64,000 nt of DNA from assembly GCA_001574975.1 (NCBI GenBank), contig KQ965827.1, forward strand, positions 122,214 through 186,213, written 5' to 3'. Numbering within the stretch: position 1 is the stretch's first letter; each line of letters opens with the position of its first letter. Of this stretch, positions 37,600 through 48,887 are shown one piece after another. Under the pieces are notes generated by a model, which was given only the letters and a program-made list of their open reading frames with translations, ran no database searches and was not told the DNA's origin. The position numbers and the translations under genes were made by a program. Source of the DNA: Gonapodya prolifera JEL478. Its lineage: Eukaryota; Monoblepharomycota; Monoblepharidomycetes; Monoblepharidales; Gonapodyaceae.

Positions 37600-37752
37600 G
37601 TGTGATGCGTCTAAAAATCAAGTTCCGGTTCTTCCGGCTCGCCCCCATCTCGCTGAGCCGAAGTAACAAGGTACACCAGCGCTCTCCCTATTCTTTATGT
37701 TTAATTATTTATGTATCAGCGTTTTGGCTCATGACTGGCAAGATCAACGGCA

Positions 37753-39210
37753 TCAACCAACATCTCGTTCTGGAGTTGTTGGCCTTTTCACAGGAAAATG
37801 GTCGCTACATTTCAAACGCGGAAGACACGGAGTCTTACCTTGCACCTTTAACATTAAGTTGAATGACTTTCTTTGGCGGGGACAACCGTCGCTTCGCGAA
37901 CAAGCGATCCCAAGGGTCATCATCGTCCATTGACATATCATCGTCCTTTATTCGAGGCGGGGGAGACTTTGGTTTTGCCACGTCTTGAGCTCCTTCGCCG
38001 CTCTGCGGAGCGTCACCCTCGATCGCTTCTTCGCGCAACTCCTCCTTCCCAGGTATCTCAGGTCTTGGCTCCAACGTGCTTTCCATTTCACCTGGGGACA
38101 CATCAAGAGTTGTCACAGTGCAAAATCCAACGCTCTCGCGTGCACTGACTTAACCGAGTTCGTGTTTTGTTATACCTGATCTCCTCCAACTGTATTTTCC
38201 TCTTTTTGCGCCTTAGAATTCCTGCAAACTCCATACCAGAAGAGTTATACCTTGCACTTTCCGGTGGAGAGGGCAGGTATCGTGTCGCTCACCGCCTTCA
38301 TTTGTGCTTCTGTAATCGCCTCTTGCGCCATGGCCATCCGCTTCAGTTGATCACTGACTTGCTTCTTCGTCTCAACCGCGTCATTCGCTCGAGCGGTCTG
38401 GTACTTTGCTTCGTCCTATGGATCAAATTTACCAGGGATCCGATAAGGACAGATGCAGTGCGTGCGTACCCGTTGGACTTTCAACTCATCCATGAGAAAA
38501 TCAAGAAGCATCTTCTCTTGTTTATGGCGGTCATCCATCTTGGTGACTGGTGTAAGGTCAGCTTTCAACGTTATCATCTATTTGTCCCGTTGAGTAGCGC
38601 ATTGTCATTGAGAATGTATCACAACAAGTCCCTACTTCATTGAGCGTCCATTCGAGCTGAGCGAGAGACGCCTGATATATCGTAGTGGGAAGAGAAAGGA
38701 TGGCTGTTTCACCCCACCTTCATTGTGGCTTTCTCCTCCACCAGTGAGATATTCCATGTATCAAGTCCTTCACTTGTTTGTTTTGAAAGGATTCTGGTGG
38801 GGCTGCCATCTGTGATTGTGCTTCTCGTTCCATTCGGTGCGTCACTGGAGAACGCTGCGAAAGTAAGCCTCCAGAGCTCCGATGCTTTCATAATTCTCGT
38901 GAATTTTGAGGTTATTTCTTCGAACTGTGCAGACGACCCTTTGAAATCACCAACTCAGTTCAAGAGTGCCGAAAATGTTGATTACATCTTCACTTACAAG
39001 ATGTGCTCCAAGTTGCTGCTCTATCTCCCGAGATCAACGACGCTTCGAAGATGCGCCGACCAGGATCCATCGCTTGCAACGAGTACTCGTTTGCTCCAAC
39101 AAAGAACTGGACATGCAGATAGTACACTTCCGAAATCTGGCCACCACTTCCCGATTCACGCTGTATCGATATTCGAAGTGCATTAGAGCCGCTAAGATGC
39201 TCCGAGCCAT
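37753..39210 (-). CDS. Unknown coiled-coil protein with acidic C-terminus
   Basis: Not recognised. Reconstructed exons: MARSILAALMHFEYRYSVNR with VARFRKCTICMSSSLLEQ; KQQLGAHL; FEEITSKFTRIMKASELWRL; ASLAQLEWTLNEVG; MDDRHKQEKMLLDFLMDELK; DEAKYQTARANDAVETKKQV; NSKAQKEENTVGGDQ; GEMESTLEPRPEIPGKEELR; a Pro- and Asp-rich segment KDDDMSMDDDDPWDRLFAKR with a possible CDK site (RRLSPPKK); and a last exon PTTPERDVG. The middle is a predicted coiled coil. Phases close at most junctions, including one 66-base intron that removes an in-frame stop near 39040. It could be a centrosomal or nuclear structural protein, but nothing fixes this. Confidence 0.5.
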
Positions 39211-39538
39211 TGTTCATCCACGACATGGTGCAATCGTGCTCGATGCAGGCGACTGAGGCCAATCAATTACCGTTGACCACTGGGCCCCATGAATGGACCA
39301 ATTCATTGGGACTGCACCAGTTAGTTCATAACCCGCTTGACCACCGTCAGCGTCCGGAGAGGAGAGAATGAAAGTTGGGGCTGCAATAATGGGCTGCAAT
39401 TTGGTCCGTCGGTACGTCAGACAAATCAATGCAATGGTGGTTACAGTGCTATGAAGTATCATGCAAGTGCAATCGTCGTCCGTCCTACTAGCTCCGGGTT
39501 TATATGTAATGTCGTCGCCGATTCGGCCACCACACCCG
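39211..39538. other. Intergenic region
   Basis: About 330 bases between two minus-strand genes. No gene seen. Confidence 0.5.
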
Positions 39539-42500
39539 TCACATTACCCTTGCAACATCCCACCCCACTCCCATCCTTCTCGGCGCCACCTCAACCCACC
39601 GCCACCGTGCCCTGGTCCACTTCGCACCCTTCAGCCCTTCCATTGCGGCCTCGACCTCTGCACCCACCGCAGCGTCCAAATCAACCGTGCGCTTCACTAC
39701 GCTGGCACACCGCTTTGCCAAACTAATGCCCGTCGTGCCCATGACCAAAACCAATCCGACAATGCACCCGCGCGCCGCTGCATGACCGGCAGTAGAGTCC
39801 GAGTCAACCCACGCCGCAACTAAATCCACCGCCGCACCTATTGCACTCCAGCCCGTGGCCTCTGCCTCCGTTCGCAGAACCCGCGCAACAACGCCCGCGG
39901 CACCCACCGTGGCAGTCGCGAACCCGGCGGCGGCCAAGCGCGCTAGGATGGCCAACCCCGCGACAACGGCAGGTGACGCCATTGCGGCACTTCCCTGGCG
40001 GTCCTTTGTGAGCACGCGGACAACGCGCGTGGCCGTATCTGCCGCGACGTTGCCGTGCACCTGCCACACCGCACTCAGTACACTCCACGCGCGCGCCGCT
40101 GTGGGCAGCATACCCCACGTCCGCTCCGCCGCTTCTGCAGCCGCGTCAAGGAGGGCTGTCAGTCCCACGGATGAGTGCCACCCAGGTGCCACTTTGAGTG
40201 CTGCTGGAAGAAGCACAGAGAGGTACAAGTCGGCGTCCCCAACCCCCCCGTCTGGCGCGGCGCGGTCAAGGTGTTGTGGTAGACACACGCAGCGGAGTAC
40301 GTCCGTCCGCCGCGCGGCTTCAATGTGGGGGTCACTTGCAGTGGCGCACAGGGCGTCCACCAACGCTGCTGCTTCTTGCTCGGCATCGCCCGTTCCAGAC
40401 ACCGCGATGGCCACCAACGCTGCAACTCCCCTCGCTGACCCCACCGCTGCCGAAACAAGACAAGTCGCAACGCTCCCTACAACCACTTCGTCATCATCAG
40501 GCGCCACACTCTGCTTCAGCCTCGACAAGGCCGCATGCATAACTTCCGGTGTTGGGCGATCCACACGGCGCCTTTTGCGTGGTTCCTCAGGAGGTTCCCA
40601 CAGCGCCCGTTTGTTTCCCACAGCAAAGGCCTCCGCGCCCCTCCCTCGTCCCCGTCCGCGACCACGCCCGCGGGGCTGGCCCCGATTCGACGCAAGAGGA
40701 CCCGTCTCCATAGACGCAGCGGCACTGTCGGCTTCTTCGGCACCCCGTTCCCAATCCTGCGCGTACGCCTCCACGACCTCCACGATCCACCCGAGTTCCT
40801 GGTCCACACCCGCACTTTGCCCAGACATCACCTCGGCTCCTACAATCTCTGCAATGGCGTCCATCCCACCGCCCCACACCGCGTTGCCGCCCTTATCTGT
40901 CCGCTCCAGGGCCTCTTTCAACAAATTGACCACTTGTGCGGCGCGCACGCCACTCTCCCTCACCATCTGTATCGCTGCCTTTCGCGCCACCGGCGCTACC
41001 GCATCGTGCGTTAGCCCAGTGCGGGCCATGTCTACCGGCCACGCGACCCGATCTGGGAACCGCGTGAGCGCTCTTGCGCGGTCGGAATCGGGGAGGAGCG
41101 CGAGCACATCAGCGAGGGCGCCCAGGCTGTGGGGGAATGGAAGCAGTCTACGCGATCGAGCACCGTCGGACAGGATCCCAGCAAGGGCAACGGCGGCGGT
41201 GTGTGGCGACGGTGGTGTTTCGACGGCGAGAGCTGCGACAAGTGGGCGTACAAAATGCCGCGCGAACCAATGTGTTGCAGTTGGTGCCATTCCGTTGGCG
41301 ATACCGTGCATGGTGTTGTCGGCAGCGCTTTTGACGCGGGAAGACAGCCAGTCCCATATTTGGAGCATCGCGAGCCCAGGGGATTCACCCGACCATGTCA
41401 TCATCAAATCTCCTACGCTCCCCGCTTCCCATTCAACAGTCGCAAAGTATGTTGCCACTGCCTGTGCCAATTTCTCGCTTCGCACGCACGCGGACCACCT
41501 CAACGGGTCGGTCGCCATGAACTCCACGACCATGGTTGTTCCTTGCTTGCTCGTCGCGATTCTGGCCGCGACCGTGCAGGCACGCTCCTCTCCTGTCGCC
41601 GCTCGCTGCAATAGATCTTCGACCCATGTTTTGCCCACCGCTCCAGATCCCGCGATCACGTCAACGATTAGCCTTCCCGCCGCTTGGGCTTGTTGGTCGT
41701 CCCCGGCAGCTACCTCTTCCAATCCAGCGAGCGCCAGTTTAACGCCCACTTGACCCCTTGCACCATCCCCAGCCGCCGCTGCAGCCCTCTTCCATCCACC
41801 TCCTGCATTCCTGGTCCCTTCCCTTCCCCTTAACGTGGCACCTCTCACAGCCACCGTCACCAATCCGCTCACATACTCCGGGTTCTTTACTGCCCAGATG
41901 AGTGACCTTGTCATGAGCAAAGACGGCGCAGCCATGGAACGTTCAAGCATCGCTGCAAAGTGTCCAGGCGGGAGAATCGTAGACAGCATAGGGATTGTCG
42001 ACTGCACGAACACTGTGGGATCTGGGGCTCCCATTTGCGGAGCAGGGTGCGATGGATGGATCGCACGGAGCAGGTGTGGGTGCATCGCAGCATGAGAGAG
42101 CGTGTGTTCGTGGTAAGCTGCGTGGGAGAGCACAGCGGTAGTAGTGCTACCACGGACCTCCGGAGGCCACCACCATATGGGGACATCACCGCTGAGCGAG
42201 CGAAGAAGGTTGAAGCCTTCCCCAACCATGGAAGGATCCGCAATACCCGAGGAGAGACATTCTTGGGCGCATGTAGTTGCCCAGGCTAGGGGAGAACCGT
42301 AAGGTGATCCTCCCTTTGCATCACCAACTTTGGATCGGTTATCAAGATGAACAGCAAGCACGACTGCCCCAGCCACCAGCTCCGGTCTCCCTGCAGCACA
42401 CGCAGCCCACATTACTCCCCCTGCTCGAAGCACGGTACTACTTGCGACGTCACCGTCTGTTTTACCGACGGCCTGCCCTAACGTGACGCTGCCAACGAAA

Positions 42501-43024
42501 CCTCGCCACAAGTCCAACGCTGGGTCCCGACCGCTCCACCATGCCCACCACCCCTCAACTTTGGACCCAACATGACCTCTCTGAGTCTCTTGGGGGGTCC
42601 TACAAGCTTCGCGCACCGCCTCCCACCCTCGCATCGGAACGCCCAGCACGTCCTCCCCACAAATATGTCCAGCAATAGCCCAAATCGCCGCTGCTGTCCG
42701 GACGGGATCAAGCTTTCCCACTGGACGGCCGAGTCGTCCCAAAGCCGTTGACCCAAGAACCGGTATATTGTGTGCGTGCGTCGAAGGGGAGGCAGCGGCA
42801 AGGGCAATTCGCGCAACACACAAAATGTACCGTCCACGCGGGGTTGACGCCTCCGGGGAGGTGAGCAATGACGACATGTGGGTGCTATCGATGGCTGCCA
42901 ACAGAGAGGCCCGAAGGAGGAGAGAGGGGTCGGAGAGGGAAACTGTTGTAGCGGCGAACTGATCAAGAGCAGGCAACGTCGTGGCAGGCTGGCAGATGAT
43001 TTGTGAGAGAACGAAACGGGACAT
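39539..43024 (-). CDS. Large Ala-rich helical-repeat protein with RG box, unknown
   Basis: An uninterrupted 1161-codon frame starting MSRFVLSQIICQPATTLPAL, striking in a window where nearly every other gene has many introns. Composition is rich in Ala, Val, Leu and Trp, with regularly spaced amphipathic helices, suggesting a HEAT/ARM-like solenoid. Near the middle is a Gly-Arg repeat (GQPRGRGRGRGRGRG), then a strong nuclear signal (EEPRKRRRVDRP), and helical repeats resume to the end (VGWDVARVM). Likely nuclear, perhaps RNA-associated (inference). An upstream minus-strand exon (43393-44205) of the same character may be its N-terminus: donor phase 2 at about 43402 fits an acceptor at about 43147 that opens into this frame. 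High GC produces a 632-codon shadow frame on the other strand. Confidence 0.7.
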   Translation of the reverse strand: MSRFVLSQIICQPATTLPALDQFAATTVSLSDPSLLLRASLLAAIDSTHMSSLLTSPEASTPRGRYILCVARIALAAASPSTHAHNIPVLGSTALGRLGRPVGKLDPVRTAAAIWAIAGHICGEDVLGVPMRGWEAVREACRTPQETQRGHVGSKVEGWWAWWSGRDPALDLWRGFVGSVTLGQAVGKTDGDVASSTVLRAGGVMWAACAAGRPELVAGAVVLAVHLDNRSKVGDAKGGSPYGSPLAWATTCAQECLSSGIADPSMVGEGFNLLRSLSGDVPIWWWPPEVRGSTTTAVLSHAAYHEHTLSHAAMHPHLLRAIHPSHPAPQMGAPDPTVFVQSTIPMLSTILPPGHFAAMLERSMAAPSLLMTRSLIWAVKNPEYVSGLVTVAVRGATLRGREGTRNAGGGWKRAAAAAGDGARGQVGVKLALAGLEEVAAGDDQQAQAAGRLIVDVIAGSGAVGKTWVEDLLQRAATGEERACTVAARIATSKQGTTMVVEFMATDPLRWSACVRSEKLAQAVATYFATVEWEAGSVGDLMMTWSGESPGLAMLQIWDWLSSRVKSAADNTMHGIANGMAPTATHWFARHFVRPLVAALAVETPPSPHTAAVALAGILSDGARSRRLLPFPHSLGALADVLALLPDSDRARALTRFPDRVAWPVDMARTGLTHDAVAPVARKAAIQMVRESGVRAAQVVNLLKEALERTDKGGNAVWGGGMDAIAEIVGAEVMSGQSAGVDQELGWIVEVVEAYAQDWERGAEEADSAAASMETGPLASNRGQPRGRGRGRGRGRGAEAFAVGNKRALWEPPEEPRKRRRVDRPTPEVMHAALSRLKQSVAPDDDEVVVGSVATCLVSAAVGSARGVAALVAIAVSGTGDAEQEAAALVDALCATASDPHIEAARRTDVLRCVCLPQHLDRAAPDGGVGDADLYLSVLLPAALKVAPGWHSSVGLTALLDAAAEAAERTWGMLPTAARAWSVLSAVWQVHGNVAADTATRVVRVLTKDRQGSAAMASPAVVAGLAILARLAAAGFATATVGAAGVVARVLRTEAEATGWSAIGAAVDLVAAWVDSDSTAGHAAARGCIVGLVLVMGTTGISLAKRCASVVKRTVDLDAAVGAEVEAAMEGLKGAKWTRARWRWVEVAPRRMGVGWDVARVM

Positions 43025-43392
43025 TTCGGGAAGACCTGGACGGGCGGATGAGCCATTTGGACGACGAATTGGGTGGTACGGAGACCACTGAAGTGGCGCG
43101 GTCGAGGGATGGAGAAGAGGGTGGGGATGGAGAGGGGGCCTGTAGTGGTTGTGCGTCGTCGATATCAGCCAACGTTGCGAGCATTGATCAATCTCTCAAT
43201 GTTCTCTTAATTTGAGACAAAATGGATGTAAACGAATTCCTTCCAGAAGTTTTGCAATGCAGCAGCCCCATTCCAACATATGTCAGTTTGGGTGGGACTT
43301 ATTTCGCGACTGTCAACTGTTCCTCGCGTCCCCCGACTTTCTGGCAACTTGATCCGAGTCTTTCGAGCATCTCCACTAAACTCATCATTTAC

Positions 43393-44205
43393 TCACGGTC
43401 CCCCACACGCTTTGATAATTGAAACCTCTAAAGCGTGGGCGAGTCCTTGAGACTTATCAGTCGGTCCCACCTGGCTCTGGATTGTTGCTTCATTCGGAGC
43501 AGCTGCAAGTCCGAGCGTACTCGCAGCGGCGCGGACCAAGAGGGACAAGGTGCACGCCGTCGAGAGGAACGAGATGAGGTTAATTTGGTATGCGGGATCC
43601 CCTGATGCGGCTGCACCCAGAGCGGGAAGATGTGGGAGAATGGTGGAGTTGGTGAGCGCAAGAAGGGCGAGGTATGAGTCGGGTACGGACGCGGCAGCCG
43701 CATTTTCTGCGTCCATTTTGGGTTCAGTTTTGGAATCCGCAGTCGAAGTTTCAACTTCCTGCACATCATGAACCACGATCCGCGCGAAAGGCATTGAGGT
43801 AAATGCTGGTGCTAGTACTCGCCCCAAGCACCGTGCCGCCTCCTTGCTGAAGGCATCCCATTGTGGGAGACTGACAGGCTCTTGCCTGTAACCCCAAATG
43901 TCGTCCTCGTGCACCTCACCCTCTTCTTCATCTCCAGTCGGGGCGCCTCCTCTAGAAGTTGCAGTAACACTCAGTTCGGCGACCGCTCTTCTTGCAAGCT
44001 CAGCAACGCTCGCAACAACTGCCACTTGAGTTTCTCTGGTGCCTGTTGCGCATAGCCGGGGGAGAGCGCTGGCAAATATCTCGGATGTTTTGTGAAGACG
44101 TACGACGTCCCGATCCGCCCACAGTCGGGCGAAAAAGGAGCGGACGACAGATGGATTTGAAAAGTCGATTCCATCAAGGTCATCCTTGTTCATCAAGGTA
44201 GTCAT
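43393..44205 (-). CDS. Helical protein or N-terminal exon of the Ala-rich solenoid gene
   Basis: Starts MTTLMNKDDLDGIDFSNPSV at 44205. It has an acidic patch (GDEEEGEVHEDDIWGY) and leucine/alanine-rich helices (DSYLALLALTNSTILPHLPA, LISFLSTACTLSLLVRAAAS). The frame ends a few codons past a GTGAGT donor (GGACC|GTGAGT, about 43402), so it very probably splices onward rather than ending in ACGGP. The next gene frame downstream on the same strand has the same composition, so I favour one gene of roughly 1450 residues spanning 39539-44205. If independent, it is a 270-residue protein of unknown function. Confidence 0.5.
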   Translation of the reverse strand: MTTLMNKDDLDGIDFSNPSVVRSFFARLWADRDVVRLHKTSEIFASALPRLCATGTRETQVAVVASVAELARRAVAELSVTATSRGGAPTGDEEEGEVHEDDIWGYRQEPVSLPQWDAFSKEAARCLGRVLAPAFTSMPFARIVVHDVQEVETSTADSKTEPKMDAENAAAASVPDSYLALLALTNSTILPHLPALGAAASGDPAYQINLISFLSTACTLSLLVRAAASTLGLAAAPNEATIQSQVGPTDKSQGLAHALEVSIIKACGGP

Positions 44206-45520
44206 TGAAATTGTCACCCTCGTACGGTTTCCGTTCAATTAAATCAGTATCGTGCCCAGAAGGAGCTCAGACGGAGTCCCATCATGGTCCGTACAGGCAC
44301 CCGGATTCAATTGAAGTTTCAGTGTTTCCTATCGGAACTGGCATGGCACACAAACCGTCGGTTGACATAATCTCTATCTTTCCCTCAAAATTTTTTGTCT
44401 GCCACCATGAATCCATTCATATGGCTCACGAAAGCTCCCAACAGTTGGACTCGTCTATGACGTGGCTTTTCGGCCACTGAATTAATGCAAAAACATGCAA
44501 CCGTTTGGACCAAGGAATTTGAAGTTTTGCGCCCTTTTGGCGAATTGCGAATTTTCTTGAACTTCAGTCTTTTTGGTGAAATAGTACAATTGCGATTTTA
44601 CATGTGTTTAGGTGCAATCCCTGGTAGGAGACTGTCAACATCGGATTGTGCGGCACTCATCAGAAATGACCTCGGTTTCAAGTGCAACTGTGTCTTATCT
44701 GACACGTCGCAGCTCAAAGCTTCTTCTATGCATGCTGTGAGCTCCTCGCCGATCATACTCGCCCTGTCTGTCCGTCAGAATCGACGGCACTTCATGTACT
44801 CTGTGTTCGGACTTCGGTGTTCCCGTTGCGGACAGACAGGAGGAAAACTCCAGGAGAGATTTGACCAACTAGCTAAGACATATTCTTTCCGCAAGGCGCA
44901 ATCTTTGTGACGCGATACTTCCAGTGGGGTTGTCTCCCTTGGCCGAAAAGCAAGCAACTAGAAATATGAAAATCCGAAAGAGAGAAGTTTTCCAATTTCT
45001 CGCAAATCTCTAAAAACATGAAAACGGTGAAAGGCAAGAAAAGATGAAAGCTAGCGAGATATTTCGCGTGGGCTTTTTGTAAAGTTATGCCTGGCCGAAA
45101 AGCAATGGGGCAAATGGGGCACTCGTCTAGATTCATCTTCGAGAACTGGAATTTCAACGAAATTGTGAATCACGGCAATAATTTGAATCGCGTCTCATAG
45201 TCGAACATATCGGTACCTTGAGATCACTGTGCTGGAGTGAGCCAACTTTGGAGGTTCGCCACACAAATTTGGACGAATTTGGTCGTCCGGACGTCATCGC
45301 CGATGTCCAATAGGAGTACTCGGGGCATTTGAAAACTGGAAGAAGGTATGCCAGCGGATCTTTTCCGTGGACTAAATGGCAAAATCGGTTGGCATGTAAT
45401 ATCGGACCCTTTCTCGTGTGTGTCAGGGTAAAGCTACGGAGGCACCGCGTCGTTTTCCTCCGTCTCCAACCCACCACCTGTCAAACGCCATCGTCCCATC
45501 AAAACCCGTCGGATTGGCGG
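44206..45520. other. Gene-free stretch
   Basis: About 1.3 kb between divergent genes. A 141-codon plus frame at 44485-44910 and short minus frames are present, without motifs or splice support. The 13-mer GGCCGAAAAGCAA occurs twice (near 44940 and 45093). Probably two promoters plus spacer. Confidence 0.5.
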
Positions 45521-48448
45521 ATGGACTCCCCCGTCGCCGCTTTCCGGCCGCCGCGAGAGCCCGATTCGCGAGCTCAACCTTCCTTGACATCTCCCGTTGC
45601 GCCCGTCTTTCGGACAAGCAATCTCCGCTATTCCAGCGGAAATGGGAGCCGGGGAGCGACAATCAAGCTTGCTCTCGTTGTTTTCGCTCTTGCCGCAGGT
45701 GCAGGTGCAGCTCCGGCCTACCGACGTGAGTAACGCCCGCCCGGTACTCGGAACATCGCCATTCCCGGTCCCTGACCTGGTCCCTATTCACGGTGGACGA
45801 AAAGCCTGTTTGCTTTGGCATTGGCGATTATTCGGAGCTTTACCTTTAAATTTCCTGTTTTATCCTCATCGTAGATAACTTGTTCTCGAGGAACACGGCG
45901 TGCACCACAAGTGACCAGTGCGTGGCGACTTTGGGACAACACGAAATGTGGCGGTTTTGTGGGACAGATGGATTGTGTCATATACAATGCGAGGTGTGTT
46001 CCCTCCTTTTCGTCTCCTCTGTCTGAACGCTTTCAACCTTGAGCAACCCTAAAACATGACCATGTTCACATAACCATCTCAATGCCTACAGACGGGATTT
46101 GTGGAATGTAATAATGCGTGTGCTTCAATATGCAACCTCCAATCTCTCAGTACTGCCTCAAGTGAGTGTGCACGAACAAAGTTTAGGTCCACTCCAGTTC
46201 TGATAATGATTTTCCTTATGCTCCAATCATCCCGCTAAACGTGTCCACTCCATTGCGCGTACTTTGTTGTTTCAAAGTCGTAACCTCTCCGTCTCCACCT
46301 CCAGAGCTGTCCAACCCCTCACCCCCTCCGTCCGTACAACCCTCTCCCCAACCCCCATCCCCGTCACCACCCCCACCAGCGTCCTCTCCTCCTGCAATAT
46401 CAACCATAAATCAAATAATATCACCAGGGCCAGCTGCTCCAAGCGCCATTCCGCCGTTAGAAGCATCCACAACGACTGCTACGACATCTACAAGCGCTCT
46501 CTCTCAGGTCACGAGTACTCCAGCCATCAAGAACATGGTAAGTTGCACTTTTGCTAAAGGCTGCGCTGTCTAAATCCCTGTTGATCGCGCACTGATTTGG
46601 AACGTGTGAACAGACCATTGGAGTTGCCCTCCGTCTTATTTCGCCGTCGTTCACAAGCGCTTCCCTAAATTCACCTTCTATAGTGGGCTGCAGCGCCACA
46701 TCCTGCCATCTTTATTCTTCAGGAGCTTTGAACGGGACTTATGATGTCTTTGTTTACATTTGTGCGGGGGCAACTTTCCTGAACCTCCAAGGAACCTCAC
46801 TTTCCACCACTTCTTCGTGCACCGGATACCAGCTTCAAGCATTTTCCTCACTACTGTCCAACGCATCAGTTACGCCCAGCACGGCTCTCTGCTTGGGGAA
46901 TCCAGCTGGAGGAAGCGCGTCATTGTTGCCCTGCACTGCGAACTTCCAGGCAACGTCGGCGACTTTGATCACATTAATAGGACCGAACGCCGATGGGACA
47001 GTGGCCGTGCGTACAGCAGGGACGACACAGACTTGCTTACAGAGTGAGACAAGCTCTTCTGGTGGCACTGGGGTGAGATATTCTTTCCTTTTTCGTGCTC
47101 AGTTCGCGCCCTCTGATTCCGGTAATCTCTGGCTCTACAGGTCGGCGATGTCGTCACGTTCAGCACATGTGACGCACGTAATGGAACTTGGAAGGCACAG
47201 CAATTGTAAGAAATTTGCCCGAACAGCAAAACATTGCCTGTCTCTGACGTGATGAAATCAAAATACTCCAGCGTGCTACCTGCGTCACAAACGACTTCCT
47301 CCAAGCCCACCGCCACCTCGTCAGCCGGATCTCTTCCGTCTGACAACGGGGGTGCAGGACTTTCAATCCCCGCGTTGATTGGAATCATCGCTGGTGCTGT
47401 GCTGTTTGTGGTGCTCGTGACTTGCTTTTTCGCCTGCACGTCGAGTCGGAAAAGCGATGTGGACGCTTTTGAGCGACCTGCTCGTTCTCGACCATGGCCT
47501 CAGTTCGTTCGAGACAACACCAGCTCCATCCGCTTTGGATCTCGGAAAGGCTCACAAGAAGAGGGAATCATTGTTGCAGCTGCAGCCGCTGAGAATGACG
47601 TGTCGGCGCCATTGGAGCCAGACTCAATGTCTCTATCACCTCCTGTTCCGAAGAGGAAATCCTCCAAGATTACAGGCAGACGTCCGTTCTGGTCTAATGG
47701 AACGTCTCAAGGAACGGAAATGAGCAACGCCACAGCACAAACATCGACGGTAACCCTCACCCCGTCGGCGCCAATTACAGCGACTGAAGATCACCTAATG
47801 CACGCGACCACCTCCACTCCAGAACGTTCATCGCTACTGCAAGAGGAGGAGGAGCCTGGCCGACCGGAGACACCACCACTTGTGCGCCCATCATCTCGAC
47901 ATCACCTGCAAGATCCTCGAAGAGACAGCCTCACACTGGATCAGATTCTCGCTGCTCGACCGCCAGATCAATCCGCCCGACTCTGGGCTCAAGTTGCCGC
48001 GCAATCCTACGCCATACCCATGCCTCATCTCCCTTCTCCGTACTTCACCCCCGAGCCTTCAGAAGATCAAAGGACCGCCTCAGCTATTGGAATGCGTACG
48101 CCATCACGCACACCGACATCTCTACCACCGACGCCTTCTCCGGGACAAACCCCGGAGGAAAGGCGTCTCATAGAATTAATGGCCTGGAGGTGCTCAGTGT
48201 GCGGTTGTAATGGAACGCAAACTAATGTCCGACGGGTGAAGAAGGATCGCTCGGTAAGTTCTCTTGCACGCGTGATGAATCGGGCAACCGCGCTCATGTG
48301 ACGCCCATAGGAACGCATATGCGAGAACTGCTTTGAGCAGCGTCGACAACGTCAGCGACAGAGGGACTCCACAAGGATCCGGCGTTCAACTGAAGAATCG
48401 CGCACAAGCTCACATGAACATGACATGAGCGAAGGCAACGACTATTAA
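45521..48448 (+). CDS. Single-pass membrane protein: Cys-rich, Pro-rich ectodomain and cytosolic GATA-like zinc finger
   Basis: Start MDSPVAAFRPPREPDSRAQP. An internal hydrophobic segment (TIKLALVVFALAAGAGAAP) acts as signal sequence or anchor. The ectodomain has Cys-rich exons (NTACTTSDQCVATLG, FCGTDGLCHIQCE, GFVECNNACASICNL), a Pro/Ser block (QPSPQPPSPSPPPPASSPP), then a domain with CSATSCHLYSSG, TALCLGNPAGGSASLLPC and TFSTCDARNGTWKAQQF, weakly like a ricin-B fold. A Ser/Thr stalk leads to the membrane helix IPALIGIIAGAVLFVVLVTC. The long cytosolic tail ends in WRCSVCGCNGTQTNVRR then KKDRS|ERICENCFEQRRQR. That is C-x2-C-x20-C-x2-C, spliced in phase across a 55-base intron and followed by a basic stretch, as in GATA fingers of the wider spacing class. 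The combination is unusual; see findings. Confidence 0.75.
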
Positions 48449-48887
48449 ACGCCACCGTCTTCCACGCAAAATCAGCTTTATTTTTCCACGTCAGCCTTCG
48501 ATTTCTACGACTCTCTCGGTCACACCACTCACATTTTTTGTCACGTTTGGTCAAACTCACAATCACAGACACGCTCTTCGTCACTCATCCACTCACACAC
48601 TCACTTCAACATCCACTCACACACTCTTACACACACTCTCTCTCTCTCTGAAAATTCACTCTCGCTTTCAAACACACTCACACACATTCACACATTTACA
48701 TATTCACGCATCCGACTCACACGATGACTTTCAGATGACTTTCACTCGCTAAGTCTCTGCCCAAATCTCAAGAATGCACCATACACGCTTTCACCTCTTT
48801 CTACCAAAACACGAAAAAAACACCACAAATTCAATAGAACTATGTAACGTTATTACTATTATGTATCTTTATTATCTATCTATAGAC
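48449..48887. repeat. CA/CT-rich low-complexity tract between convergent genes
   Basis: From about 48550 to 48725 the plus strand is dominated by ACTCACAC-type and CTCTCTCT steps, with no G-rich interruptions. The rest of the gap (to 48887) is AT-rich. It lies between the convergent ends of the membrane protein gene and guanine deaminase. No gene seen. Confidence 0.8.

Noticed and set aside
39855-41753. Plus-strand 632-codon frame opposite the solenoid gene
   Set aside because: It is the antisense shadow of a GC-rich coding frame; composition is Ser/Ala/Arg/Thr noise without motifs, while the minus frame is longer and has an RG box and nuclear signal.
44485-44910. Plus-strand 141-codon frame with a CSRCG element
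   Set aside because: Isolated, no homology recognised, no splice support, and composition close to random for the region.
48550-48725. Possible CRISPR-like or telomere-like array in the CA/CT tract
   Set aside because: The units are irregular dinucleotide-type steps without spacers or a fixed repeat length; it is ordinary low-complexity DNA.
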